Source: DAOQAU01 sp964640325
GTDB lineage: Bacteria > Cyanobacteriota > Vampirovibrionia > Gastranaerophilales > Gastranaerophilaceae
NCBI GenBank assembly: GCA_964640325.1
Contig: CAZXID010000015.1
Coordinates: 1-45,063 of the forward strand
Reading direction: 5' to 3'
DNA: 45,063 nucleotides
The notes beneath the pieces are model-generated. The model worked only from the letters and a program-made list of their open reading frames with translations. It was not told where the DNA came from and made no database searches. Position 1 is the stretch's first letter. Every line of letters starts with the position of its first letter. Below are positions 9,253 through 16,746 of the stretch, piece after piece. A program made the position numbers and the translations under genes.

Positions 9253-9272
9253 GTTGGGTTAGAAAACCCAAC
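9253..9272. repeat. Dispersed palindrome, GTTGGG family, copy 1
   Basis: GTTGGGTT-agaa-AACCCAAC followed by TTACTT. A second copy with compensatory changes in the arm (GTTGGGCT-ggaa-AGCCCAAC then CTACTT) lies at 28639-28658, so the hairpin is conserved rather than the bases. Confidence 0.6.
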
Positions 9273-9327
9273 TTACTTATCGCTTTTTTAATTATATTTG
9301 CTGAAGTTTTTTTTGCAAGCCGAAGGC

Positions 9328-9371
9328 AAAATAAAGCGGGCGCAGCAAGCTTGCTGCGCCCGCTTTATTTT
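9328..9371. terminator. 44-base perfect palindrome, likely terminator
   Basis: Arms 9328-9349 and 9350-9371 are perfectly complementary over 22 bases. The inner part is GC-rich (GCGGGCGCAGCAAG) and the ends are AAAATAAA/TTTATTTT. It lies 6 bases past the stop of the minus-strand regulator gene at 9378. Good terminator shape in both directions; it may also be a dispersed palindromic element. Confidence 0.75.
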
Positions 9372-9377
9372 AAAAAA

Positions 9378-9623
9378 TTAATCAAATTTCATTGATTGTA
9401 TTTCTATTCCTTCAATTTCTTTCAGTTCTTTTTTAAGGTTTTGAGCTTCATCGTCGTGGATTACTTCAAGCAAAATCAGCCCGTTTGGCGCGCATACATT
9501 TGCCGCTACTTCGTGAAGCCCCAGTCTTGTTTTTATTGAACAACCGAAGTGTGTTAAAACTTTTTGAAATTCTATTGCAGTTTGAGTTCTGTTGTCCAGT
9601 CTTACGCCTATAATTGTAGTCAT
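9378..9623 (-). CDS. TM1266-like regulator of [FeFe] hydrogenase systems (ACT-like fold)
   Basis: 81 aa, one small alpha/beta domain. The layout IIGVRLDNR...AIEFQKVLTHFG...IKTRLGL...GLILLEVIHDD...LKKELKEIEGIEIQSMKF resembles the iron-only hydrogenase system regulator family (TM1266/TIGR03959), whose members usually sit beside hydE/F/G. Here a sensory hydrogenase is 8 kb away and hydE 25 kb away. AGGAGGG ribosome site before the ATG. Assignment rests on pattern recognition of a short protein, so moderate confidence. Confidence 0.6.
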   Translation of the reverse strand: MTTIIGVRLDNRTQTAIEFQKVLTHFGCSIKTRLGLHEVAANVCAPNGLILLEVIHDDEAQNLKKELKEIEGIEIQSMKFD

Positions 9624-9658
9624 ATCATGCCCTCCTTTTTCTAATAGATACTATCATA

Positions 9659-9701
9659 AAAAAAATAATACTCATACTATACATACGAGTATTATTTTTT
9701 T
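9659..9701. terminator. Bidirectional rho-independent terminator
   Basis: 15-bp perfect arms (9659-9673 / 9687-9701), A7 and T7 at the outer ends, 13-base loop. It lies downstream of the minus-strand gene 9755-10123 and just upstream of the regulator at 9378-9623, separating the two units. Confidence 0.85.
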
Positions 9702-9754
9702 AAACCTGGTTTTAAGCTTATTGTGTAAGTTTAAAACTGTTGGACGGAAAATCA

Positions 9755-10123
9755 CTACCCCGCGATTTCTTCTTCACCGTCAGTGGCTTGAAGCTGTTTT
9801 TTCTTTAAGTTATGCACTACTGCATCAACAAGAAACTCATAAGATTTCATATTTTCAACTTCCGGCGAAAATTCCTTTATGAGTGACTCTCTGACCATTG
9901 CTTCCAGCCTTTGTTCGTCAGAATTTATCTCTTTTCCTTCATCCGAACATATCATGTCGATATATTTGGAATTGATTTTGTAATCTTGCATTTGGTTGAA
10001 CATCAGCCATTTTAATTTTGGGCTGATTTCTTTTAATTTTTGAACGATTTTTAAATTTTTGAATCGATTGAGCATTTTTGCCTCTTTATCAGTTAGTTTT
10101 GTTAGTGTTTTTTCGGGGGGCAT
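9755..10123 (-). CDS. Hypothetical protein, 122 aa
   Basis: Not recognised. Soluble, charged and mainly helical, with an acidic C-terminus (DGEEEIAG). The ATG at 10123 lacks a good ribosome site. Met17 (ATG at 10075) has GAGG five bases upstream and could be the true start, giving a 106-residue protein starting MLNRFKNLK. It lies downstream of glyS on the same strand's transcription side but with its own terminator. Function unknown. Confidence 0.55.
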   Translation of the reverse strand: MPPEKTLTKLTDKEAKMLNRFKNLKIVQKLKEISPKLKWLMFNQMQDYKINSKYIDMICSDEGKEINSDEQRLEAMVRESLIKEFSPEVENMKSYEFLVDAVVHNLKKKQLQATDGEEEIAG

Positions 10124-10245
10124 GTTGTCATGTTCACTAATTTAAAGTCCCCTCAAAAAAAATATTTACCTTTTTGGATATAAAGTTTACAAAACTTAAA
10201 TTATTTTTTAAAAAACCCCTGTGTAGAGCATGTTAACACATTAGG

Positions 10246-12264
10246 TCACATTTGTAAAGAAGAAAAATCGGCTATTAAATCATACATCTTTTTGATTTTT
10301 GTAAGCAGAGCAAATCTGTTTTGCTTAACTTTTTCATCTTTGTCCATGACCAAAACATCTTCAAAAAATTTCTCAATGGCAGGGTTAATTTCGATTAATT
10401 TATCAAATAAGTAATTATATTCTTTATCATTGATTTTTCCTTGGTCTGTTTTTTTTATTTTTTCAAATAATTTTTTTTCTGCATCAAATCCAAAAAGCTC
10501 AATTTCAGGCTCTTTTTCAATAATATTTGCCCCCAAAATTCTTGAAATCCTGTTTGCGCTTTCAAAAATTGACGAAAATTCTTTTGTATTTATTTTCTCT
10601 TCAATGAATTCAGTTCTTTTGACAAAATCCATTAAATCATTGAGCGGATTTTTATTTTTAGAACATGCCTCTAAAATATCTTTTCGGTATTTATCAGAGA
10701 GTAAAATAATCAGTCTTTGGACAAAAAATTCTTCTATTTTATCTGCAACTTCAGCTTTTTGCGGCAGTAAATCGAGTGATTTTTTAATTAATTCAGATAA
10801 ATTCAAATCCAGTTTTTTATCAATTATTGTTTTTATAACCCCCAGTGCCGCACGCCTTACACCAAGCGGGTCAGATGAGCCTGTGGGGATTTTGCCGCCG
10901 ACAAAAACCGCACAAATTGTATCCAGTTTATCTGCGATACCGACAACTTGTCCTTCAATACCATCTGCCAGAGCACATTCTGCGCTCAAAGGATAGTAAT
11001 GTTCTTCTATTCCTCTAAAAATTTTTTCGTCTTCGCCTGAAATCTTTGCATAATCGGCGCCGATAAATCCTTGAAGTTCGGTAAATTCAAATACAAGGCT
11101 TGTAGCTAAATCAGCTTTGCAAAGAAGAGCAGTACGTTCTATTTTTTCTTGGTGCAGTGAACTGCACCCTACTTTGTCACAAATAACTTTTGAAAGCTCA
11201 ACAATTCTTTGTGTTTTGTCATTCATTGTGCCCATGCCTTTTTGGAAAGTTATTCCTTTAAGGTCTTGGACATAATCAATCAATGGTTTTTTGGTGTCTT
11301 CTTTAAAGAAAAATATTGCATCTTCGAGTCTTGCTGTAACAACTCTTTCGTTTCCGGCTTTGATGTTGGAAAAATCATCGCCCAAATAATTTGTTATGGT
11401 GATAAATTTGTTTGTTAATTGGCCGTCTTTATAAATAGGGAAATACCTTTGGTGACACTGCATAACCGTTACTGTAACCATTTCGGGTATATCCAAATAT
11501 TTTTGATTGAACTCACATTCACAAGCGACAGGCCATTCACACAAATAAGTAACTTCTTCGATTAATTTCGGATTTATTCTGTAACAATTTTTTTTGACGA
11601 TATTTTCAATTTTATTTCTTCGCTCATCCTGATTAACAATAACCTTCGCTTCTCTCAGTTTTTCAACGTATTCATTGGGGTTGTTTATTTCAATGGTTTT
11701 TTGAGCGGCAAATCTGTGTCCACGGGTGAATTTTGATGATTTAACCCCCACAATTTCAACCGGCACTTCTTTGTCGTCTAAAATTGAAACAATCCAGCGA
11801 ACAGGTCTGGAAAACTTCTCCTCGTTTGACCCCCAGCGCATAAAATAAGGTCCTTGGAGTTTTAAAACAAGCTGTGCTACATTTTCTTGCAACAATTCTG
11901 AAGTTAACTTGCCCTTAATAAAAACTTTTGCATGCAGGTAATCATCTTGGATGTAGGCACCTTTTTCATCTAAGCCGTTTTTGTTTAAAAAGCCTTTACC
12001 TGCTTGAGTTAAATTGCCGCTTTCATCGTAGGCGACTTTTTTAATCGGACCTTTAATTATTTTTTCTTCATCGGGTTGTTTTTGGCTTAAGCCGTCAATA
12101 ATAACGGCAAGTCTTCTGGGGGTTGCAAGAATTTCTACATTTTTAAATTTTATATTATTATCATTAAAAAACTTTTTAAAACCTTCTTTAAGCTGCTCTG
12201 TTGCCTGAGGGATAAATTTGTAGGGAAGTTCTTCTGTTCCTATTTCCAATAAATATTTTGACAT
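10246..12264 (-). CDS. glyS: Glycyl-tRNA synthetase beta subunit
   Basis: 672 aa, standard beta-subunit length, starting with the typical LLEIGTEELPYKFIP. HRFA, MQCHQRYFPI and GGKIPTGSSDPLGVRRAALG are conserved family motifs. With the alpha subunit (glyQ, not in this window) it charges tRNA-Gly. It carries a small in-frame palindrome at 11151-11168 encoding part of VGCSSLHQEK, which lengthens a loop by about four residues relative to typical homologues. AGGA ribosome site before the ATG. Divergent from the prepilin gene at 12382. Confidence 0.95.
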   Translation of the reverse strand: MSKYLLEIGTEELPYKFIPQATEQLKEGFKKFFNDNNIKFKNVEILATPRRLAVIIDGLSQKQPDEEKIIKGPIKKVAYDESGNLTQAGKGFLNKNGLDEKGAYIQDDYLHAKVFIKGKLTSELLQENVAQLVLKLQGPYFMRWGSNEEKFSRPVRWIVSILDDKEVPVEIVGVKSSKFTRGHRFAAQKTIEINNPNEYVEKLREAKVIVNQDERRNKIENIVKKNCYRINPKLIEEVTYLCEWPVACECEFNQKYLDIPEMVTVTVMQCHQRYFPIYKDGQLTNKFITITNYLGDDFSNIKAGNERVVTARLEDAIFFFKEDTKKPLIDYVQDLKGITFQKGMGTMNDKTQRIVELSKVICDKVGCSSLHQEKIERTALLCKADLATSLVFEFTELQGFIGADYAKISGEDEKIFRGIEEHYYPLSAECALADGIEGQVVGIADKLDTICAVFVGGKIPTGSSDPLGVRRAALGVIKTIIDKKLDLNLSELIKKSLDLLPQKAEVADKIEEFFVQRLIILLSDKYRKDILEACSKNKNPLNDLMDFVKRTEFIEEKINTKEFSSIFESANRISRILGANIIEKEPEIELFGFDAEKKLFEKIKKTDQGKINDKEYNYLFDKLIEINPAIEKFFEDVLVMDKDEKVKQNRFALLTKIKKMYDLIADFSSLQM
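11151..11168. repeat. Palindrome inside glyS
   Basis: GGTGCAGT-ga-ACTGCACC, 8-bp arms, followed by CTAC on the plus strand. On the minus strand it reads GTAGGGTGCAGT..., a form resembling dispersed palindromic repeats seen between genes in many bacteria. Here it is translated. Confidence 0.55.
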
Positions 12265-12346
12265 TTTTAAATCCTTGAACTCAATTCTGTTGTAAGAAAA
12301 TGGTAACTTAAAAAAAATATTTGTTCAAGAAAGGTTTTTTACATTG

Positions 12347-12375
12347 TTGACAAAATAAAACAAAGTTCTCATAAT
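12347..12375 (+). promoter_or_regulatory. Strong promoter of the broken prepilin gene
   Basis: TTGACA (12347-12352), 17-base spacer, CATAAT (12370-12375), then exactly 6 bases to the ATG at 12382. Transcription would start at or next to the start codon, so the mRNA should be leaderless. Confidence 0.85.
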
Positions 12376-12381
12376 ATTAAA

Positions 12382-13359
12382 ATGCGGTTAAAAAATATGA
12401 CACTTAAAAGTTTTGCAGCCTTTACTTTGGTCGAGGTTTTGATAGTTATCGGAATTATTGGTATGATAGCCGATTTAGCATTGCCCAATTTGATAAAAGA
12501 TTTTGAAAAACAACAAACAATATCGAGATTAAAAAAGGTTTATTCAACTCTTAATCAGGCGGTTGATAGAGCAAAAGCAGATTATGGCACCGATGTTACG
12601 GCTTGGGATTTTTTGCAGACAGCTGGCTTGGGCGGCGTTTCATTGGGATATACGGCTTTAAATTATCCCTAACACAAGTTTGTTGATACTTACCTGAGAC
12701 CATATTTGAATGTTGAAGAGGACTGCAGTTATACCTCTGCAAGGGTGCTTAATCCGAGTTGGCGGGCAAAATGCGGCGGCGGGAACGGACAATATAAAAA
12801 TTATTCCATGAAATATCTTTGTGCCGCTAGAATTAATTCTTGTCCCTCTTCCAACACAGAAGAAGTAAATCCATTTAGCGGGTCTTATTCAAGGCTTTTA
12901 TTGAAAGACGGCACTTTGCTTCAAATGTATTTTGCCGATGAATTGCTCTATAATTACTTTAATACGACAACTCCCGGAGTTTGTCCGTCTCCCGCGCCGG
13001 CATGTTCTTTACAGGCGGCAGTGCCTGACAGTTACAATGATCTTGGAGAATTAATTCCCGGACATGCTGAAAGATGTAGATGTTTTATTGATTCATATGC
13101 TATTCGTGCCAATATTTATGTTGATTTAAATGGACTAAAACCGCCCAATATCTTTGGTAAAGACATTTTTGTGTTATCTTTATCCCCCAGTAAAGGGACA
13201 ATTGTTGCTTATCCGGGGACGGGCAAAACCAGGACTACATTAACCACAAATACACCTGCAGACCTTGCGCCTTGCAAATCCACCCGTTATGGTTTGTATT
13301 GTGGGGCGCTTATTATTCATGACGGGTGGAAAATTGCACCTGATTATCCATGGCCGTAA
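12382..13359 (+). pseudogene. Prepilin-like gene interrupted by one in-frame TAA
   Basis: Two open frames (12382-12672 and 12706-13359) are in the same reading frame and separated by a single TAA at 12670-12672; the codons after it (HKFVDTYLRPYL) read on as pilin-like sequence. Joined, the protein would be about 325 residues. The N-terminus has a type IV prepilin signal, FAAFTLVEVLIVIGIIG, with Glu at +5, but Ala rather than Gly before the cleavage site. The rest has Cys-rich surface segments and the phrase VDLNGLKPPNIFGKDIF shared with the two intact prepilins at 31-32.6 kb. The strong promoter is still intact. Either a recent pseudogene, a sequencing error, or a read-through stop. Confidence 0.8.
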
Positions 13360-13390
13360 AAGGATTGAACTGCTATCTTTGTAGCAGGTC

Positions 13391-13418
13391 TTGACAAAGC
13401 CTGTTGTTATTGTATAAT
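13391..13418 (+). promoter_or_regulatory. Near-consensus promoter of a tiny transcription unit
   Basis: TTGACA (13391-13396), 16-base spacer, perfect TATAAT (13413-13418). Predicted transcript start near 13425. One of the strongest sigma-70-type promoters in the window. Confidence 0.85.
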
Positions 13419-13442
13419 AATAAGACAATAAAGGAAAAATTT

Positions 13443-13499
13443 ATGACAGTAAAAAACTCAACACGACGTATAAGACGTATCGGAAAGGACTTGTTTTAG
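13443..13499 (+). CDS. Possible 18-residue basic peptide
   Basis: MTVKNSTRRIRRIGKDLF, ATG preceded by AAAGGA 8 bases upstream. Five of 18 residues are Arg or Lys in the core (RRIRRIGK). It starts inside the candidate small RNA and ends before the terminator. It could be a small protein, a leader peptide with nothing after it, or chance. Confidence 0.35.
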   Translation: MTVKNSTRRIRRIGKDLF

Positions 13500-13533
13500 C
13501 CCTGAGTTTTTTGCTTGGAAATATATTTAAGAC

Positions 13534-13563
13534 AAGACCTTTTAGATGAAAAAGGTCTTTTTT
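13534..13563 (+). terminator. Rho-independent terminator of the small unit
   Basis: AAGACCTTTT (13534-13543) and AAAAGGTCTT (13550-13559), 10 bp, followed by T-rich sequence. Confidence 0.85.
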
Positions 13564-13640
13564 GTTACAAATTATGAAATTTTTACAAAAAAAAGGCATG
13601 AATAAATATTGACAGACATTAAAAAAGGAAAGGAAAACCT

Positions 13641-13724
13641 ATGATAAAAAATATTCGACGAAATACAATCATAAAAGCGAATGCTCCAATTATGAAATTA
13701 ATGAACTTAATTTGGGGCTTGTGA
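13641..13724 (+). CDS. Possible 27-residue upstream peptide
   Basis: MIKNIRRNTIIKANAPIMKL then MNLIWGL. AAAGGAAAGGAAAA lies just before its ATG. It ends 45 bases before the ATG of the orphan membrane protein, with a small hairpin (GGCACA...TGTGCC, about 13740-13757) in between. Could be a leader ORF controlling the next gene. Confidence 0.35.
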   Translation: MIKNIRRNTIIKANAPIMKLMNLIWGL

Positions 13725-13769
13725 TTTAGATTGTAAGCCGGCACAGGCTTTTGTGCCAAAGAAGGAAAA

Positions 13770-15053
13770 ATGACTATCGGATCAACCATATATTCAATAT
13801 TAGGAAATAATGCTTCAATTATCCCATTGGGGATAAAAGACGTAAGCAACGCCCTTGGACAGACTGCAGGTTCATATCTTGCAGGTGATAAAATAGAAGG
13901 CAAAGACAGATTTATAGACGAATTCGGAACTCAGGCGATTTGGATAGGCGGAATCCCGCTTTATAAAAAGGTAATAGATTCAACGCTTTATAAATTATTC
14001 GGATTCAATCCTAAAATAAGCGTAGAAATTTTAAATAATCCCGATATTTTAAAAAAGGCGGCTCAAAAAGCTCCCGAGCACCTTAAGGCGGGGTTTGAAA
14101 AATTGCTTAAAAGCGAAAAAAATCAAAAAATATTTAAAAATCTTCATAAAACAAGATTTTTGGCTTCGACTGTTTTAACTCTTGCTTCATACAACGCATT
14201 AACTTATTTCAGGCACAAAAGCACAGAAAAAGCTGTTTTGACTGAAATAAAAAGGGAAGAAGAGCTCAAAAAAGTAAATCGGAATTTTTTGGAAAACAAA
14301 AATAAAAAATCTTTGGATAAATTCCCTGTTGCATTTAAAGGCGGAATTCAAGATGTAATGTTCAATCCGGTTAAAAATATGATGATAATTGATGGCGGAA
14401 TTTCTTCTCAAAGGCTTGCAAGCTCAAGAAACCTTCAGGATTTTATCGGGTACACGATAAAAGAAGGCGCGTTTTGGTTCTTTATGTATTTTGCGGGTGA
14501 AAAAATTCAAAAATTCTTTGAAAATAGGGCTGCAGCTAAGCATAAACCGATTGATTTGGATATAAGAGCGCTTCAAAACGAAAACCTTAAGGCATTGTTT
14601 GGAAACGGCACAATAGAGTCGAAACTTAAAGAGTTTTCGCTTAATGGTTCTGATGATGAGATTTATGAATCTTTATTCAATAACAATAATATAGTGGTTG
14701 AAACCGCTAAAAAATCAGACATAATAAAAACAATTAAAGAAGGTGAAGAATTTAAAATCAATACAGGCCATTACATTGACATTGAAAAAATAAAAGGAGT
14801 TCATAAAAATATTCAGGCACTTCTTGACGGATTTAATGAATTTAAAGCAAAAGGCTTGGGTGGTGTTGATGAATATTTTAAAGAAGTGGTTAAACTCAAA
14901 AGACTTTCAATTTTAAAAAATATCGGAACATGTATCGGTTTCTTGGGAATTATAGTCCCCGGAACCATGCTTGCTGTGAGACTTTTGAGAAAAGATAAAG
15001 AATTTCAGGTGAAAAAAGAGATTAAAGAACAGGTTTTGAATAAAAAGGGCTAG
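13770..15053 (+). CDS. Orphan protein with hydrophobic C-terminal segment
   Basis: 427 aa, not recognised. The N-terminal part (residues 1-70) is Gly/Ala/Ile-rich with GNALGQTAGSYLAGDKIEGK-like content (SNALGQTAGSYLAGDKIEGK at 26-45), a hydrophobic stretch FLASTVLTLASYNALTYF lies near 128-145, FWFFMYFAGEKIQKFF near 231-246, and a clear membrane segment GTCIGFLGIIVPGTMLAVRL near the C-terminus. An internal VAFKGG resembles the short aromatic-Gly motif at the N-termini of other orphans here. AAGAAGGAAAA precedes the ATG. Probably membrane-associated and lineage-specific; function unknown. Confidence 0.7.
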   Translation: MTIGSTIYSILGNNASIIPLGIKDVSNALGQTAGSYLAGDKIEGKDRFIDEFGTQAIWIGGIPLYKKVIDSTLYKLFGFNPKISVEILNNPDILKKAAQKAPEHLKAGFEKLLKSEKNQKIFKNLHKTRFLASTVLTLASYNALTYFRHKSTEKAVLTEIKREEELKKVNRNFLENKNKKSLDKFPVAFKGGIQDVMFNPVKNMMIIDGGISSQRLASSRNLQDFIGYTIKEGAFWFFMYFAGEKIQKFFENRAAAKHKPIDLDIRALQNENLKALFGNGTIESKLKEFSLNGSDDEIYESLFNNNNIVVETAKKSDIIKTIKEGEEFKINTGHYIDIEKIKGVHKNIQALLDGFNEFKAKGLGGVDEYFKEVVKLKRLSILKNIGTCIGFLGIIVPGTMLAVRLLRKDKEFQVKKEIKEQVLNKKG

Positions 15054-15103
15054 TTATTAAATTAAAATCTACTATTGATTTTTAAAGTTAAAATTTTACC
15101 CCC

Positions 15104-15231
15104 GACCGTATTGGAGTGAGCAATTATTACTTAACGAAACAACTGCAGAGCGAGTGTGTTTGAGTGCCGAAGGCACGAGTTCGCGAGCTCGGGTTGAGTT
15201 TAGTAAGAATTAGCGAACGAAGATCTAGGTC
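15104..15231. repeat. Large imperfect palindrome, MITE-like element
   Basis: The ends GACC...GGTC and arms of about 34-37 bases (15104-15140 against 15198-15231) are imperfectly complementary, with GCAATTATTACTTAA facing TTAGTAAGAATTAGC. The centre holds two small hairpins (GTGCCgaaGGCAC and GAGttcgcgaGCTC). GC content is higher than the flanks. No reading frame of note. A separate 9-bp hairpin GCCGCTTTT/AAAAGCGGC lies at 15243-15266. Confidence 0.5.
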
Positions 15232-15303
15232 GTGGCTTTTGCGCCGCTTTTGCCACCAAAAGCGGCTAAGAAAAAAATATATCTAAATAATCTCTTTAAT
15301 TTA

Positions 15304-15741
15304 TTATTTACTATTCAAATATTCACAAATTGCACTTAATCCCAATTTATAAACATTTTTCTTAAATCCTGTGATTTGTCCTATACAAACAGGTGCAATA
15401 AGGGAATTATGTCTGAATTCTTCTCTTGCGTGGATATTTGTCATATGAACTTCTATACATGGTAAATTCACAGCAGAAATGGCATCTCTTATGGCGACAC
15501 TTGTATGTGAATAACCGCCGGGGTTAATCACAATCCCGTCAAAGCCGAAATTTGCTTTTTGGATTTTGTCTATAATTTCGCCTTCAACGTTGCTTTGGAA
15601 TGTTTCTATATCAATGCTCAGTTCAAAAGAGTAAGCGTAAAGCTCTTTTTCAATGTCTGCAAGGGTTTCAAACCCGTATTTTTCGGGCTCGCGTGTTCCC
15701 AGCATATTCAAATTAGGTCCGTTAATAATTAATATTTTCAT
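15304..15741 (-). CDS. aroQ: 3-dehydroquinate dehydratase, type II
   Basis: 145 aa, typical type II size. IINGPNLNMLGTREPEKYG carries the catalytic Arg/Tyr region, INPGGYSHTSVAIRDA and EVHMTNIHAREEFR the substrate-binding and catalytic His. It catalyses the third step of the shikimate pathway. CGAGGT precedes the ATG. Its last residues (NSK) and stop lie in a copy of the TATTTAC-type repeat that also ends the WecG/TagA gene. Confidence 0.96.
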   Translation of the reverse strand: MKILIINGPNLNMLGTREPEKYGFETLADIEKELYAYSFELSIDIETFQSNVEGEIIDKIQKANFGFDGIVINPGGYSHTSVAIRDAISAVNLPCIEVHMTNIHAREEFRHNSLIAPVCIGQITGFKKNVYKLGLSAICEYLNSK

Positions 15742-15795
15742 CTATACCTCGTTTTTTAGTTTACAATATTTACTCCAAAATAGCAATTTTTTGTG

Positions 15796-15801
15796 TATAA
15801 T
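15796..15801 (+). promoter_or_regulatory. -10 box six bases before a start codon
   Basis: TATAAT at 15796-15801, then TAATTT, then ATG at 15808. Predicts a leaderless mRNA. Confidence 0.7.
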
Positions 15802-15807
15802 TAATTT

Positions 15808-16344
15808 ATGAAAAGTGGGGAAAAAAGATTACATTTAGACGGCAAAAAAAGGGTTACTTTGGGGAAATTAATCTCCAAAGACACAACTTTTTTTGAGGTG
15901 GAAAAAAAAGCAGACGGGACTTTAATCCTAAGACCTCAATCCTCGTTAAGCGATAAAGAAGCTTGGATTTATAAAGACAAAAAAGTGCTTAAAAATCTTA
16001 AAAAGAGTTTGCTGTCTTTAAAAAAGGCGCTTGTGACAAAAATTGATAATGATTTTTGGGACGGGGACAAAGAGTTAAAAGATTTAAAATACACAAATGA
16101 ATTTTTGAAAAACTTAGAGCCGATTATTTCAAAAAATAATTCAAAAGTTTTTGAAAATATAAAATTTTCACTTAAAAAAATAAGTTCTCAAAATGCAGAA
16201 AAAATCGTTTTAAAAAATCTTAAAACATACGACAATAAAGAGATTTTACTCACTTGTGTCGAAGAAAAACAAAGCGGTTATAAAATTTTTTGGACAATAA
16301 AAAATTCCCACATTATTATCATTAACTTAATAAAAAAGACATAA
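15808..16344 (+). CDS. AbrB/MazE-like N-terminus joined to a RelE/ParE-like C-terminus (tentative)
   Basis: 178 aa, not firmly recognised. Residues 11-65 (LDGKKRVTLGKLI...FFEVEKKADGTLILRP...KEAWIYKDKKVLKNLKKSL) resemble small antitoxins of the swapped-hairpin AbrB type followed by the WIYKNPE-like tail. Residues about 95-178 (FLKNLEPIISKNN...YKIFWTIKNSHIIIINLIKK) have the order and ending of a RelE/ParE-type toxin, whose last strand usually reads YRIFYxI...IIIL. A single ORF carrying both would be an antitoxin-toxin fusion. It could equally be one unrelated DNA-binding protein. No ribosome site: leaderless start. Confidence 0.5.
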   Translation: MKSGEKRLHLDGKKRVTLGKLISKDTTFFEVEKKADGTLILRPQSSLSDKEAWIYKDKKVLKNLKKSLLSLKKALVTKIDNDFWDGDKELKDLKYTNEFLKNLEPIISKNNSKVFENIKFSLKKISSQNAEKIVLKNLKTYDNKEILLTCVEEKQSGYKIFWTIKNSHIIIINLIKKT

Positions 16345-16397
16345 TGAATATTTTATGATAAAATTTCAGTAAAATATTTTAAAAACACGAGGTGAGT

Positions 16398-16733
16398 ATG
16401 AATCAAAGACGTTGGTATGAAAAAGACCCGATTTTAAAAGAAGCGTTGGAGCTTTTAAAGCTTTCTTGCGATGAAACAAAAACATCTGCCGCGAATTTTA
16501 TTTTGCAGCTTCAAGAACAGGTTGCATCAGAGGTTATCGAGCACGTCTATGATATAATGACCAAGTACGAAGGCGGCGGAAAACGCTGGTATGATACAGA
16601 TCCTGTGATAATGAAGGCGATAGAACTTCTCAGAGTTGCCCCTAAAAAAACCCAAAGAAAAGCTGCCTTAAAACTTTTGCTGGCACTTGAGGACCAAAGT
16701 TTTGACAATCTCGATTTAAAATTAGAAGAATAA
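16398..16733 (+). CDS. Small protein made of two copies of a 40-residue unit
   Basis: 111 aa from the ATG at 16398 (a GTG two codons earlier is in frame, but GAGG lies correctly for the ATG). The unit RRWYEKDPILKEALELLKL... recurs as KRWYDTDPVIMKAIELLRV..., about 63 residues later, so the gene arose by internal duplication. Both copies are amphipathic helical and end near LQEQ/LEDQ. No known family recognised. It lies 13 bases before folE2 and is likely co-transcribed. Confidence 0.7.
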   Translation: MNQRRWYEKDPILKEALELLKLSCDETKTSAANFILQLQEQVASEVIEHVYDIMTKYEGGGKRWYDTDPVIMKAIELLRVAPKKTQRKAALKLLLALEDQSFDNLDLKLEE

Positions 16734-16746
16734 TTACGGCACAAAA

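Larger units (their letters stand above)
13425..13563 (+). ncRNA. Candidate small RNA, about 140 nt
   Basis: Region between the near-consensus promoter and a clean terminator (13534-13563). It contains a 10-bp perfect long-range stem, AAAAAACTCA (13451-13460) with TGAGTTTTTT (13503-13512), enclosing a 42-base segment that holds the direct repeat GACGTAT (13466 and 13475 area). I could not match it to 6S, SRP, tmRNA or a known riboswitch. It may instead be an mRNA for the 18-residue peptide at 13443-13499, or both. Confidence 0.5.

Noticed and set aside
12670..12672. Programmed recoding of TAA in the prepilin gene
   Set aside because: No SECIS- or pyrrolysine-type signal was seen and TAA is rarely recoded; simple nonsense mutation or base error is more likely, so it is listed as a pseudogene.
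13425..13563. Known small RNA such as 4.5S/SRP, 6S or a common riboswitch
   Set aside because: The conserved SRP tetraloop region and the consensus cores of TPP, glycine, c-di-GMP, cobalamin and fluoride riboswitches could not be found by eye.
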